From: Actinomadura parmotrematis | GTDB lineage: Bacteria > Actinomycetota > Actinomycetes > Streptosporangiales > Streptosporangiaceae | Length of the DNA stretch: 64,000 bases | Direction: 5' to 3' | Assembly: GCF_019458805.1 (NCBI RefSeq) | Contig: NZ_JAIBOA010000004.1 | Span: 248,001 to 312,000, forward strand | Shown: piece after piece, positions 1 to 12,182 of the stretch | Layout: each line of letters begins with the position of its first letter | How positions within the stretch are numbered: the stretch's first letter is position 1 | Notes under the pieces: model-generated | Database searches by the model: none | What the model was told of the DNA's origin: nothing | The model's input: the letters and a program-made list of their open reading frames with translations, nothing else | Program-made: the position numbers and the translations under genes

Positions 1-188
1 GGCTGGGTCATGGGAGCTCCCTCTCGCGATCCGACAGCCGGTCAAACCTAGCGAAAGGCGGATGGTGCGGGCGGAGGGGGTGAAGATCGCCGAGGGGCAG
101 GATCACCTGTCCATCGGGACAGTAGTGACGCAGGGTGATGGAAGATATCCATGGAGTAACGCTGTGGTGGACGCCGAGGAGGAGCACC

Positions 189-971
189 GTGAGGACCCAG
201 TTGATCACCGCCCTGGCGGCGGCCGCCACGGCGGCCGCGACGACCGCCGCCGCGCCCGCCGCGGAGGCGTCCCCGGCGGACGCCTCCGCGGTGACCTGCG
301 GGCAGGACGCGCCGCAGATCATCGCCCTGGACGGCGGCGCGCCGGCCGCGCCATCCGCGCCGGCCGCGCCGGCCGCGCCGGCCGCGTCGGCCGGGCAGGC
401 CGGCGGCGAGCATGTCAGCCTGCTCGTCCAGTGCGGCGGCGGCACCGTCAAGATCATCAGCGGTGGCGCCGCGCCGCCGCCCACCGGATCCACGCCCCCG
501 GGGCCCGCGTCCAAGGAGGCCCCGGCCGCGCCCGGCAGGGCCGCCCCGAGCCCGCCCGCCGCGCCCGCCGGGAGCACCGCGTCCGCGTGGGCCGAGTCCG
601 CGTCGGCCGAGGGGGCGCACGCCGGGTCGGTGTCCGTCGGGCTGGGCGACGACGAGGACGACGAGGACGCCGCCGGCAAGAAGGGCGAGGCGACGGACGA
701 GGAGTGCGAGGCGGGCCTGGAGAAGGAGAAGAAGATCACCTACGTCTCGTCCGGCGCGAAGGCCGGAACGGTGGAGTACGAGGTCACCACCGCCGGGGCG
801 GGCGGCGCCTCCGTCCGGCACGTCCGCCGGAGTTGGACGGGGGACGCGTCCGCCGGCTCCGGCGCCGCCGGGAGCGCCCTGCGCGACGTGCTGCTCGCGG
901 TGGCCGGCGGCGAGTGCGGTCGCGTGCAGATCCGGTTCGGGCCGGCGGGGAAGCTCCTGGCGATCGGCTGA
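189..971 (+). CDS. Secreted Ala/Pro-rich hypothetical protein
   Basis: I do not recognise this 260-aa protein. The GTG at 189 is chosen because it follows a purine-rich GAGGAGG-like stretch and opens directly onto a signal peptide: VRTQ, then a long Ala/Thr hydrophobic run to about residue 28. The next ~130 residues are low-complexity Ala/Pro/Gly with an acidic patch (DDEDDEDAAGKK) near residue 155. A more ordered C-terminal part of about 85 residues follows, ending FGPAGKLLAIG. Cysteines occur in VTCGQ, VQCGG, EECEAG and GGECGR, which would allow two extracytoplasmic disulfides. An in-frame ATG at 135 would place the signal sequence internally, so it is less likely. The gene stands alone upstream of the hypoxia island, and nothing links it functionally to that island. 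Confidence 0.7.
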   Translation: MRTQLITALAAAATAAATTAAAPAAEASPADASAVTCGQDAPQIIALDGGAPAAPSAPAAPAAPAASAGQAGGEHVSLLVQCGGGTVKIISGGAAPPPTGSTPPGPASKEAPAAPGRAAPSPPAAPAGSTASAWAESASAEGAHAGSVSVGLGDDEDDEDAAGKKGEATDEECEAGLEKEKKITYVSSGAKAGTVEYEVTTAGAGGASVRHVRRSWTGDASAGSGAAGSALRDVLLAVAGGECGRVQIRFGPAGKLLAIG

Positions 972-999
972 CGGCGGCCGGGACGCGGGCGGGCGCGGC

Positions 1000-1530
1000 T
1001 CAGTCGTCGGCGGCGCGCGCGGCGCCGGCGGCCCGGGCGGGGCGCTGCAGGGCGGGGAGCACGACGGTGTGCGGGGAGGTGCGGGAGGGGGCGCCCGCGA
1101 GCGCGCCGAGGAGGTCGCGGGCGGTGAGCAGGCCGACGATCCGCGCGTCCGGGCCGGTGACCACCACGTGGTCGCGGCCGGCGTCCAGCATCGCGCGCGC
1201 CGCCTGGCGCACGGTGCTCTCCTGCCGCACCGTGACGGACGGCGTCACGAGGTCGGTGACCGGGCGGTCGGCGGCGCGCAGCACCGGGCCGCCCTCGCAG
1301 CCGAGGGTGTGCAGGTCCAGCACCCCGACGCAGTGGCCCTGCCCGTCCACGACCGGCAGGTGCTCGACGCCCGCGAGCTCCATCAGCTCCCACGCGGTCG
1401 CGATCGACTCGCCCGCGTACAGCGTGAGCAGCGTCGGCGTCGCGAGGTCGGCGACCCGGCGGCGGGCCAGGGGCTCCGGGGGATCCGGAGGTGCGGGAGG
1501 TTCGAGCGGCTCGGACGGTTCGGGCGGCAT
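1000..1530 (-). CDS. CBS-domain pair protein (Hrp1-like)
   Basis: A 176-aa protein with a Pro/Glu-rich N-terminus (MPPEPSEPLEPP) followed by two CBS motifs at about residues 30-78 and 92-145. The second contains DHVVVTGPDARIVGLLTARD. CBS pairs bind adenine nucleotides and act as energy sensors; the mycobacterial two-CBS protein Hrp1 is a DosR-regulon member. The ATG at 1530 has GAGAGG seven bases upstream. The much longer frame extending to 2247 is a shadow of the opposite-strand gene. It is divergent from the Acg-like nitroreductase, and the shared 220-bp region carries two DosR-type palindromes, so hypoxic induction is likely (inference). Confidence 0.85.
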   Translation of the reverse strand: MPPEPSEPLEPPAPPDPPEPLARRRVADLATPTLLTLYAGESIATAWELMELAGVEHLPVVDGQGHCVGVLDLHTLGCEGGPVLRAADRPVTDLVTPSVTVRQESTVRQAARAMLDAGRDHVVVTGPDARIVGLLTARDLLGALAGAPSRTSPHTVVLPALQRPARAAGAARAADD

Positions 1531-1646
1531 CGCGGTACCTCTCGGCGTACGGTGCCGGTCCCTCGTCCGGCGCGGGCGGGGACGCGCCGGCGCACGCCGG
1601 GCCCGCCCCATGCCACCAGGGTCGCGCGGCGGCGGCCGCGGCGGCA

Positions 1647-1660
1647 GGGACCAACGTCCC
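1647..1660. promoter_or_regulatory. DosR/DevR-type operator
   Basis: GGGACCAACGTCCC has the form GGGAC-N4-GTCCC, the core of the mycobacterial DosR box. It lies between the divergent CBS and Acg-like genes. A cognate DevR-like regulator is encoded 5 kb away. Direct binding is inferred. Confidence 0.7.
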
Positions 1661-1700
1661 GAAGACCGCACGGGACGCCTCCCCCCGGTCCCGGCCCGCC

Positions 1701-1714
1701 GGGACGTTCGCCCC
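1701..1714. promoter_or_regulatory. Second DosR-type operator, one mismatch
   Basis: GGGACGTTCGCCCC matches GGGAC-N4-GTCCC except for one base in the right half. It starts 54 bp from the perfect box at 1647, about five helical turns, and 37 bp before the Acg-like start. Paired boxes are typical of strong DosR promoters in mycobacteria. Confidence 0.55.
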
Positions 1715-1750
1715 TGACCCCGCGCGGGCGCCCGGTGGTGGGCTGGAACC

Positions 1751-2749
1751 GTGATGACCAGGGATGCGGCGGACGCCGTCCGGCGCGCCGTCGCGGCCGC
1801 CGTGCGGGCGCCGTCGGTGCACAACACCCAGCCGTGGTCGTTCGCGGTGCGCGGGGACACCGTCGTGCTGCGCGCGGACCCGGACCGGCGGCTCGGCGCC
1901 GCCGACCCCGCCGGCCGGGAGATGATGATCAGCTGCGGGGCGGCGCTGTACACGCTGCGCCTCGCGCTCCGCCGCGAGGGCCGCGCCGCGACCGTCCGCG
2001 CGCTGCCCGACCCGTCCCGGCCGAACCTCGTCGCCGAGGTGGACGCGCGGCCCGGCGGCGGTCCGGGCGCGGAGGAGCTCGCCCTGTACGAGCAGATCGA
2101 GCGCCGCCGCACGCACCGGGGCGGGTTCCGGCCGGGGCCGGGCGCGGTGCCGCTGCTGCCGGTGCTGCGCACCGCCGCCGAGGCCGAGGGCGCGCGGCTC
2201 GTGCAGATCCTGGAGGCGCGCGGCATCGGGATGCTCGCCGGCCTCACCCAGGCCGCCGACCACCTGGAGCGGCGCAGCTCCGCCCGCGCGGGCGAGGCGG
2301 CGCGCTGGGCGCCCTCGCCCGGCAGCGGGCGGCGGGACGGCGTCGCCGCGACCGCCTACCCCGCCGAGCCGGCCCGCACCGAGCCGCACTTCCCGGCCCG
2401 CGACTTCGCGCACGGCCGCGGCTGGGGCACCCCGCCGGACGCGTCCGGCGGCGGCGCGGAGCTCGGCACCGTCCTGCTCCTCACCACCCTGCGCGACGAG
2501 CCCGCCGACTGGCTGCGCGCCGGGCAGGCGCTCCAGCACGTCCTGCTCCGCGCCGCGGGCGACGGCCTCGCCGCCGCGATCCACACGCAGCCGCTGGAGG
2601 TGCCCGAGCTGCGCGGCTTCATCCGCGTCCACCTGTGCGCCGGCGCCCACCCGCAGATGCTGCTGCGGCTCGGCGCGGCGGACCCGGCGGCGGACGCCCC
2701 GCCGTCGCCGCGCCGCCCGGCCGCGGACGTGACGACCGAAGAGGACTGA
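1751..2749 (+). CDS. Acg-family nitroreductase-like flavoprotein
   Basis: A 332-aa protein of the Acg/Rv3131 branch of the nitroreductase fold. The N-terminal [14 protein letters not shown] motif (about residues 19-32) is the typical FMN-site signature, followed by [32 protein letters not shown]. Later blocks include the [10 protein letters not shown] segment and a C-terminal LHTQPLE-like stretch ([11 protein letters not shown]). Family members are DosR-regulated in mycobacteria and may sequester FMN rather than reduce nitro groups, so the reaction here is uncertain. The start is GTG 1751, or ATG 1754 one codon later. The gene is preceded by two DosR boxes and is co-directional with xfp and ackA, 124 bp upstream of xfp. 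Confidence 0.85.
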   Translation: MMTRDAADAVRRAVAAAVRAPSVHNTQPWSFAVRGDTVVLRADPDRRLGAADPAGREMMISCGAALYTLRLALRREGRAATVRALPDPSRPNLVAEVDARPGGGPGAEELALYEQIERRRTHRGGFRPGPGAVPLLPVLRTAAEAEGARLVQILEARGIGMLAGLTQAADHLERRSSARAGEAARWAPSPGSGRRDGVAATAYPAEPARTEPHFPARDFAHGRGWGTPPDASGGGAELGTVLLLTTLRDEPADWLRAGQALQHVLLRAAGDGLAAAIHTQPLEVPELRGFIRVHLCAGAHPQMLLRLGAADPAADAPPSPRRPAADVTTEED

Positions 2750-2774
2750 CCCCCGCCGCGAACGACCACGACCT

Positions 2775-2787
2775 GTCCGGACCGGAC
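2775..2787. promoter_or_regulatory. 13-bp palindrome upstream of xfp
   Basis: GTCCGGACCGGAC is a perfect 6-1-6 inverted repeat, 86 bp upstream of the phosphoketolase start. The identical 13-mer occurs at 14095-14107 upstream of the GH3 glycosidase. A shared sugar-responsive regulator is possible but unproven. Confidence 0.35.
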
Positions 2788-2873
2788 GCGTTCGGGGCGA
2801 TTGTCGAGCCGCCCGCCGGGCAGAGGACCCCGCGCGGCGGACACCGGACCAGACCCACGGAAGGGCGCACCGC

Positions 2874-5227
2874 ATGACCGAGACCCCCGACCTCGACGGC
2901 ATCGACGCCTACTGGAGGGCCGCCAACTACCTGTCGGCCGGCCAGATCTACCTGCTGGCCAACCCGCTGCTCCGCGAGGAGCTGCGCCCCGAGCACATCA
3001 AGCCGCGGCTGCTCGGCCACTGGGGCACCTCGCCCGGCCTGAACTTCTGCTACGCGCACCTGAACCGGATCATCCGCGAGCGCGACCAGGACATGATCTA
3101 CATCATGGGGCCCGGCCACGGCGGCCCGGCCGCCGTCGCCAACGCCTGGCTGGAGGGCACCTACAGCGAGGTGTACCCGCACGTGCGGCAGGACGAGGCG
3201 GGCCTGGCCCGGCTGTTCCGCCAGTTCTCCTTCCCCGGCGGCGTGCCGAGCCACGTCGCGCCCGAGACGCCCGGCTCCATCCACGAGGGCGGCGAGCTCG
3301 GCTACTCCCTCGCGCACGCCTACGGCGCCGCGTTCGACAACCCCGGCCTGGTCGTCGCGTGCATCGTCGGGGACGGCGAGGCCGAGACGGGGCCGCTCGC
3401 CACGAGCTGGCACGCCAACAAGTTCCTCGACCCGGCCGGCGACGGCGCGGTGCTGCCGATCCTGCACCTCAACGGCTACAAGATCGCCAACCCGGCGGTG
3501 CTGGCCCGCATCCCCGAGGAGGAGCTGCTCGCCCTCTTCGAGGGCTACGGCTACCGCCCGCACCTGGTGTCCGGCGACGACCCGGCCGCCATGCACGCCC
3601 TCATGGCCGCGACCCTGGACCGCGCCATGGACGAGATCGCCGAGATCCAGCGCGCCGCCCGCGCCGGGGACGCCGACGGCGGCGCCGCCCGCCCCCGCTG
3701 GCCGATGATCATCTTGCGGACGCCGAAGGGCTGGACCGGCCCCCGCGAGGTCGACGGCGTCCCGGTCGAGGGCACCTGGCGCGCCCACCAGGTCCCGCTG
3801 CCCGGCGTGCGCGACAACGCCGAGCACCTGGCGCAGCTCGCCGCCTGGCTGCGCTCCTACCGGCCCGAGGAGCTGTTCGCCGAGGACGGCTCCCCCGTCC
3901 CCGAGCTGCGCGCCCTCGCCCCGCGCGGGGAGCGCCGGATGAGCGCCAACCCGCACGCCAACGGCGGCCTGCTGCTGAAGGCGCTCGACCTGCCCGACTA
4001 CCGCGGCTACGCGGTCGAGGTCGGCAAGCCCGGCACCACCTCCACCGAGCCGACCCGCGCGCTCGGCCGGTTCCTGCGCGACGTCGTCGCCCGCAACCCC
4101 GCCGACTTCCGGATCATGGGCCCGGACGAGACCGCGTCCAACCGCCTCGGCGACGTGTTCGACGTCACCGACCGCGTCTTCACCGGCGAGCGGTACGCCA
4201 CCGACGAGCACCAGGCGCCGCGCGGCCGCGTCATGGAGGTGCTGAGCGAGCACCTCTGCCAGGGCTGGCTGGAGGGCTACCTGCTGACCGGCCGGCACGG
4301 CCTGCTGAACAGCTACGAGGCGTTCGTGCACATCGTGGACGCGATGTTCAACCAGCACGCCAAGTGGCTGAAGGTCACCCGGCACCTGCCCTGGCGGCGC
4401 CCGATCGCCTCGCTGAACTACCTGCTGTCCTCGCACGTGTGGCGCCAGGACCACAACGGCTTCACCCACCAGGACCCCGGCTTCCTCGACGTCGTGCTGA
4501 ACAAGAAGTCCGAGATCACCCGCGTGTACCTGCCGCCGGACGCCAACACGCTGCTGTCGGTCGCCGACCACTGCCTCCGCTCGCGCGACTACGTCAACGT
4601 GATCGTCGCCGGGAAGCAGCCCGCCCTCGACTGGCTGCCGATGGCGGACGCCGAGCTGCACTGCGCGCGCGGCCTCGGCATCTGGGAGTGGGCGAGCACC
4701 GACGGCGGCACCGACCCCGACGTCGTGCTGGCCTGCGCCGGCGACATCCCGACGCTGGAGACCCTCGCCGCCGTCGACCTGCTCCGCACGGAGTTCCCCG
4801 ACCTGCGCGTGCGCGTCGTCAACGTGGTGGACCTCATGCGGCTGCAGCCCGACCGCGAGCACCCGCACGGCCTGTCCGACCCCGAGTTCGACGCGATCTT
4901 CACCACCGACAAGCCGGTGATCTTCGCCTTCCACGGCTACCCGTACCTGATCCACCGGCTGGCCTACCGCCGCAACGGGCACGCCAACCTGCACGTCCGC
5001 GGCTACATCGAGGAGGGCACCACGACGACGCCGTTCGACATGGTCATGCTCAACGACCTCGACCGCTTCCACCTGGTCATGGACGTCATCGACCGCGTCC
5101 CCTCGCTCGGCGGGCGGGTCGCCAACGTCCGCCAGCGGATGGCCGACGAGCGCCTCCGCCTGCGCGCGTACACCCGCGAGCACGGCGAGGACGACCCGCA
5201 GGTCAGCGACTGGGTCTGGCCGTACTA

Positions 5228-5228
<1 letters not shown>
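2874..5228 (+). CDS. xfp: Phosphoketolase (xylulose-5-P/fructose-6-P)
   Basis: A full-length 784-aa thiamine-diphosphate-dependent phosphoketolase. It cleaves xylulose-5-phosphate and/or fructose-6-phosphate with phosphate, giving acetyl phosphate plus a C3/C4 sugar phosphate. Conserved blocks include [12 protein letters not shown] (about residues 78-89), [17 protein letters not shown], the ThDP-binding [15 protein letters not shown], and [12 protein letters not shown] in the second half. The ATG at 2874 gives [20 protein letters not shown], the usual family N-terminus. The TAA stop overlaps the ackA ATG by one base (TAATG), so the pair is translationally coupled and forms a complete sugar-to-acetate, ATP-yielding bypass. 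Its place downstream of DosR boxes and an Acg-like gene suggests use under oxygen limitation (inference). Confidence 0.96.
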
Positions 5229-8873
<3,645 letters not shown>

Positions 8874-8883
8874 CGCTTCCGGG

Positions 8884-9498
8884 TCAGCGGGTGGACGGGC
8901 GGCAGAACTCGGCCCACTCCAGGTCCCACTGGCGGTAGCGGCGCCGGTCGCAGGCCCGCCGGACGCCCTGGTAGGCCAGGAGCAGCGGCAGCCCGGCGCC
9001 CGCCGCGGCGGCGGCCGACCCGGCGAGCACCGCCTCGCTGACGGTCCGCTCGTGCCGGCGGGACGGCTCCAGCGACGGGCGGCCGTCGGCGCCGATCCAG
9101 ATGCGGCGCTGCTGCCCGCCGTCCACCGCCTGCCAGGTGGTGAACGTCCCGATCCGGTGCGCGCCGCCCGCGTCGGTCCACTCGGCGGTGACGGTGCGGC
9201 CGCGGGTGCCCGCGTCGACCCGGGTGAGGGTGGCGGTGACGGCGTGCCGGGTCGCGGCGTCGCGCTGCTCCAGCCGGAGGCCCCGGTCGTAGGCGAGGGA
9301 GCCGGCGCGCGCGGCGAACAGCCAGCCGGCCGCCGCGAACAGCAGCAGCAGGACGAGGCCGATGCGGCGCTGGCGGCGGTCGACGTCGCGCCGCAGCTCG
9401 TTGCCGTCGAGCCCGAGCCGGTGCCGGACGCGGGCCAGCCGCGGGCGCACGGCGGATGCAGGGGTGGGTCGCACTTCGTCCTCCCAGGGGGCCGTCAC
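8884..9498 (-). CDS. Rv1733c-like membrane protein
   Basis: A 204-aa protein resembling the DosR-regulon membrane protein family Rv1733c. A basic cytoplasmic N-terminus (RHRLGLDGNELRRDVDRRQRR) is followed by a transmembrane segment at about 47-65 (IGLVLLLLFAAAGWLFAARA). An extracytoplasmic domain follows (ATRHAVTATLTRVDAG, VTAEWTDAGG, IWIGADGRPS), then a second membrane segment near 150-172. It ends in a basic tail with WDLEWAEFCRP. The start is GTG at 9498. Function is unknown. The family link, together with two DosR-type boxes upstream, places it in the hypoxia island. Confidence 0.8.
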   Translation of the reverse strand: MTAPWEDEVRPTPASAVRPRLARVRHRLGLDGNELRRDVDRRQRRIGLVLLLLFAAAGWLFAARAGSLAYDRGLRLEQRDAATRHAVTATLTRVDAGTRGRTVTAEWTDAGGAHRIGTFTTWQAVDGGQQRRIWIGADGRPSLEPSRRHERTVSEAVLAGSAAAAAGAGLPLLLAYQGVRRACDRRRYRQWDLEWAEFCRPSTR

Positions 9499-9555
9499 CG
9501 TGAAGGGTAGGCGAATTCAAGAAGTGGTACAGACCGACACAAGGAACGGCCATGG

Positions 9556-9569
9556 GGGACGAAAGTCCT
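9556..9569. promoter_or_regulatory. DosR-type operator, one mismatch
   Basis: GGGACGAAAGTCCT fits GGGAC-N4-GTCCC except for the last base. It lies 58 bp upstream of the Rv1733c-like start and is paired with the perfect box at 9605, whose start is 49 bp away. Confidence 0.58.
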
Positions 9570-9604
9570 CCCGGCGCGCCGCCGCGCGCCCGGGCGGGGG
9601 GTTC

Positions 9605-9618
9605 GGGACCTAGGTCCC
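9605..9618. promoter_or_regulatory. DosR/DevR-type operator, perfect palindrome
   Basis: GGGACCTAGGTCCC is a full 14-bp palindrome including the centre. It lies between the Rv1733c-like gene and the divergent 140-aa gene, 63 bp before the latter's start. Confidence 0.72.
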
Positions 9619-9680
9619 TGGCGGGAGCGTGCTCGCGGCGTCACGATGGGTGATCTGCAAGCTTCGGGTCGGGGGGGACG

Positions 9681-10103
9681 ATGAGGATCCTGATGACCGA
9701 GGCCGCTCCGGGGGACGGGCACATGATCGGCGCGCTGCTGGCCGTCGAGGGCCACCAGGTCGCGTTCTGCCATCCGCCCGGCACGGCCACGGGACCGTGC
9801 GCGGCGATGGCGCGCGGCGGGCGCTGCCCGCTCCGCGAGCGGCCGGTGGACGTCGTGGTGGACGTGCGGATCGGCGGCGAGGCCGCCCGCGCGGACGGCC
9901 TCGGCGCCGGCTGCGCGGTCCGCAGCGGCGTCCCGCTGCTGGTCGCCGGGACGGAGCCGCCCGCGGCCGACGTCGCCGAGCGGGCCCTGTTCGCCTGCGG
10001 TCCCGAGGACGTGGTGGCGGCCTGCGCGGGCTACGCGGACGGCCGCGCGGCCCGCTCGGCGGGCGGCGGCCCGGTGCGAGAGGGCGGGCCGGCCGGGCGC
10101 TAG
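9681..10103 (+). CDS. Small hypothetical protein of the hypoxia island
   Basis: A 140-aa protein of unknown function. The N-terminus MRILMTEAAPGDGHMIGALLAVEGHQVAFCH looks like the first beta-alpha-beta of a receiver or Rossmann fold. A short Cys-bearing insertion (GPCAAMARGGRCPL) and VDVVVDVRIGG follow. No phospho-acceptor Asp constellation is evident, so it may be a degenerate receiver-like or nucleotide-binding fold. The ATG at 9681 is preceded by a G-rich ribosome-binding site. Position directly after a perfect DosR box, divergent from an Rv1733c-like gene, makes hypoxic co-regulation likely. It ends 9 bp before the cation efflux gene, with which it may be co-transcribed. Confidence 0.7.
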   Translation: MRILMTEAAPGDGHMIGALLAVEGHQVAFCHPPGTATGPCAAMARGGRCPLRERPVDVVVDVRIGGEAARADGLGAGCAVRSGVPLLVAGTEPPAADVAERALFACGPEDVVAACAGYADGRAARSAGGGPVREGGPAGR

Positions 10104-10112
10104 CATGATCGC

Positions 10113-11051
10113 GTGACGGGACCGGGGGGCGCGGCCGCGCAGCGCGCGCTGCTGCGCCACATGGGCCTGTCGGTGGCCGCGGCGCTCGCCACCATCGCGC
10201 TGAAGTCCGCCGCCTGGCTGGTCACCGGCTCGGTCGGGCTGCTGTCGGACGCCGCCGAGTCGCTGGTGAACCTCGTCGCCGCCCTGGTCGGCCTCGGCGC
10301 GCTCCGCTGGGCGGCCCGGCCCGCCGACGAGGAGCACGCCTACGGGCACACCAAGGCCGAGTACTTCGCGGCCGGCGCGGAGGGCCTGATGATCTTCGTG
10401 GCGGCGGCGGCGATCGCCGTCGGCGCGGTGGAGCGGCTGCTCGCTCCCCGCCCGATCGACGCCGTCGGGGTCGGCCTCGCGATCTCGGCCGCCGCGTCGG
10501 TGCTGAACGGCGCGGTCGGCCTGCTGCTGGTCCGCGCCGGGCGCCGCCACCGCTCCATCGTCCTGGAGGCCGACGGGAAGCACCTGCTGACCGACGTGTG
10601 GACGTCGGCCGGCGTCATCGCGGGCGTCGCGGCCGTCGCGCTCACCGGCTGGGAGCGGCTGGACCCGATCGTCGCGCTCGCCGTCGCCGTCAACATCCTG
10701 TGGGCGGGCTTCGGGCTGCTCCGCCGGTCGGGCGGCGGCCTCATGGACCGCGCCCTGGAGAGCGCCGACCAGCGGCTCATCGCCGAGGCGCTCGCTCCGT
10801 TCGAGGCCGACGGCATCGTGTTCCACGCGGTGCGCACCCGCGAGTCCGGCAGCCGGGCGTTCGTGTCGATGCACGTGCTCGTCCCCGGCGCCTGGACGGT
10901 GCGGCGCGGCCACGACAAGGTCGAGGAGGTCGAGGCCGCCGTCCGCGCCCGGCTCCCGCACGCGACCGTCTTCACCCACCTGGAACCCGTCGAGGACCCC
11001 GCCTCCTACGCCGACATCGGCCTGGACCGCGACCCGCCGCCCGCGCCCTGA
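10113..11051 (+). CDS. Cation diffusion facilitator family transporter
   Basis: A 312-aa CDF-family divalent metal/proton antiporter of the inner membrane. Signature elements: GSVGLLSDAAESLVNLVAALVGL (helix 2, with D and E/S ligands), HAYGHTKAEYFAAGAEG, a second metal site VLEADGKHLLTDVWTSAGV, and a cytoplasmic C-terminal domain from about residue 215 (FVSMHVLVPGAWTVRRGHDKVEEVE, then TVFTHLEPVED). This is the Zn/Fe/Mn-efflux type; the metal cannot be told from sequence alone. The start is GTG 10113. The 3' end overlaps the convergent DUF475 gene by 46 bp. Confidence 0.9.
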   Translation: MTGPGGAAAQRALLRHMGLSVAAALATIALKSAAWLVTGSVGLLSDAAESLVNLVAALVGLGALRWAARPADEEHAYGHTKAEYFAAGAEGLMIFVAAAAIAVGAVERLLAPRPIDAVGVGLAISAAASVLNGAVGLLLVRAGRRHRSIVLEADGKHLLTDVWTSAGVIAGVAAVALTGWERLDPIVALAVAVNILWAGFGLLRRSGGGLMDRALESADQRLIAEALAPFEADGIVFHAVRTRESGSRAFVSMHVLVPGAWTVRRGHDKVEEVEAAVRARLPHATVFTHLEPVEDPASYADIGLDRDPPPAP

Positions 11052-12091
11052 TCGGCGGGGGCGGACGCGGACGCGGCGGCCTCGCGGCGGTTGCGGACGA
11101 CCGAGGCGGCGAACGCGGCGATGATCAGGCCCGCGCCGAGGCCGCCGGTCAGCCACTCGGGCACCTCGTGCCCCACGCTCACCAGCATGCAGACGGCCAG
11201 CGCGCCGATCGCCCAGTGCGCGCCGTGCTCCAGGTAGACGTACTCGTGCAGCGTCCCCTTGCGGACGAGGAAGACCGTCAGGGACCGGATGTACATGGCG
11301 CCGATGCCGAGCCCGATGGCGATGATGATCGGGTCGGTGCTGATGGCGAACGCGCCGATGACGCCGTCGAAGGAGAACGAGGCGTCCAGCACCTCCAGGT
11401 ACACGAAGAGGAAGAAGGCGGCCTTGCCGACGGCGCCGGCCGCCCCGGCGCGCTCCTCGGACTCCTCCTCGGCCTCGGCGAACAGCTCGCCGAGCCCGTT
11501 CACCAGCACGTAGGTGACCATGCCGAGCACCCCGGCGACCATGACGTCGCCGGCGTCCGCCGCCCAGAACGAGGCGACGAGCACGAGCGCGCCGCCCGAG
11601 ATCACCACGGGCAGCCGGTCCAGCGCCCCGAGCCGCGCGAGGGGGCGCTCCAGCCAGGTCAGCCAGCGCTCCTCGCGGTCCGCGAAGACGAACTCCAGGA
11701 ACAGCATCATGAGGAACATGCCGCCGAACGCCGCGATCATCGGATAGGCGTCCTCCAGCAGGTGCTGGTAGCGGGCGTGGTCGTGCAGCGCCAGGTCCAG
11801 GGCGCGCCCCGGGCCGAGCCGGGCGGTGATCCCGACGATCAGCAGCGGGAAGACCAGCCGCATGCCGAACACCGCGATGGCGACGCCGACGGTCAGGAAG
11901 ACCTTCTGCCAGAACGGGCTCATCCGGTCCAGCACCTTGGCGTTCACCACGGCGTTGTCGAACGACAGCGAGATCTCCAGGACGGCGAGCACCGCCACCA
12001 GCGCGAGGCCCGCGCTCCCGTCGTAGAGGAAGGCGGCCGCCAGGCCGGCGAGGGTGACCACGAACGCGCCGGCGAACGTGCGGGTGATCAC
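11006..12091 (-). CDS. DUF475 (TerC-superfamily) membrane protein
   Basis: A 361-aa polytopic membrane protein of the DUF475 branch of the TerC superfamily. It has paired LysE/TerC-like repeats: VLEISLSFDNAVVNAKVL (about residues 37-54) and YLEVLDASFSFDGVIGAFAI (about 240-259), each with the acidic/Asn 'SFDNA/SFDG' motif, plus several more helices. A cytoplasmic acidic loop (FAEAEEESEERAG) separates the halves, and the tail is low-complexity. TerC relatives are linked to metal or tellurite stress and metal export; the substrate is unknown. The start is ATG 12091. It lies downstream of the kinase gene on the same strand, 91 bp away. Confidence 0.85.
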   Translation of the reverse strand: MITRTFAGAFVVTLAGLAAAFLYDGSAGLALVAVLAVLEISLSFDNAVVNAKVLDRMSPFWQKVFLTVGVAIAVFGMRLVFPLLIVGITARLGPGRALDLALHDHARYQHLLEDAYPMIAAFGGMFLMMLFLEFVFADREERWLTWLERPLARLGALDRLPVVISGGALVLVASFWAADAGDVMVAGVLGMVTYVLVNGLGELFAEAEEESEERAGAAGAVGKAAFFLFVYLEVLDASFSFDGVIGAFAISTDPIIIAIGLGIGAMYIRSLTVFLVRKGTLHEYVYLEHGAHWAIGALAVCMLVSVGHEVPEWLTGGLGAGLIIAAFAASVVRNRREAAASASAPADQGAGGGSRSRPMSA

Positions 12092-12182
12092 GGGCTGCCT
12101 CCAGGGCGCTCGGCGGACGGGTCCGGGCGGTGTGCGGTTCCATGGTCGCGTGCCGCCGCCGGCGGTGCCACGCCGCCCCGCG

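Noticed and set aside
1..188. A gene entering from the left edge of the window
   Set aside because: No frame on either strand in the first 188 bases has start, composition or motif support; it is treated as upstream DNA of the gene at 189.
62..1717. Very long overlapping reading frames (for example 62-1717 on plus, 412-2877 on plus, 740-2902 on minus)
   Set aside because: They are Arg/Pro/Gly-rich translations without domains that run antisense or out of frame to genes with clear motifs, as expected at this GC content.
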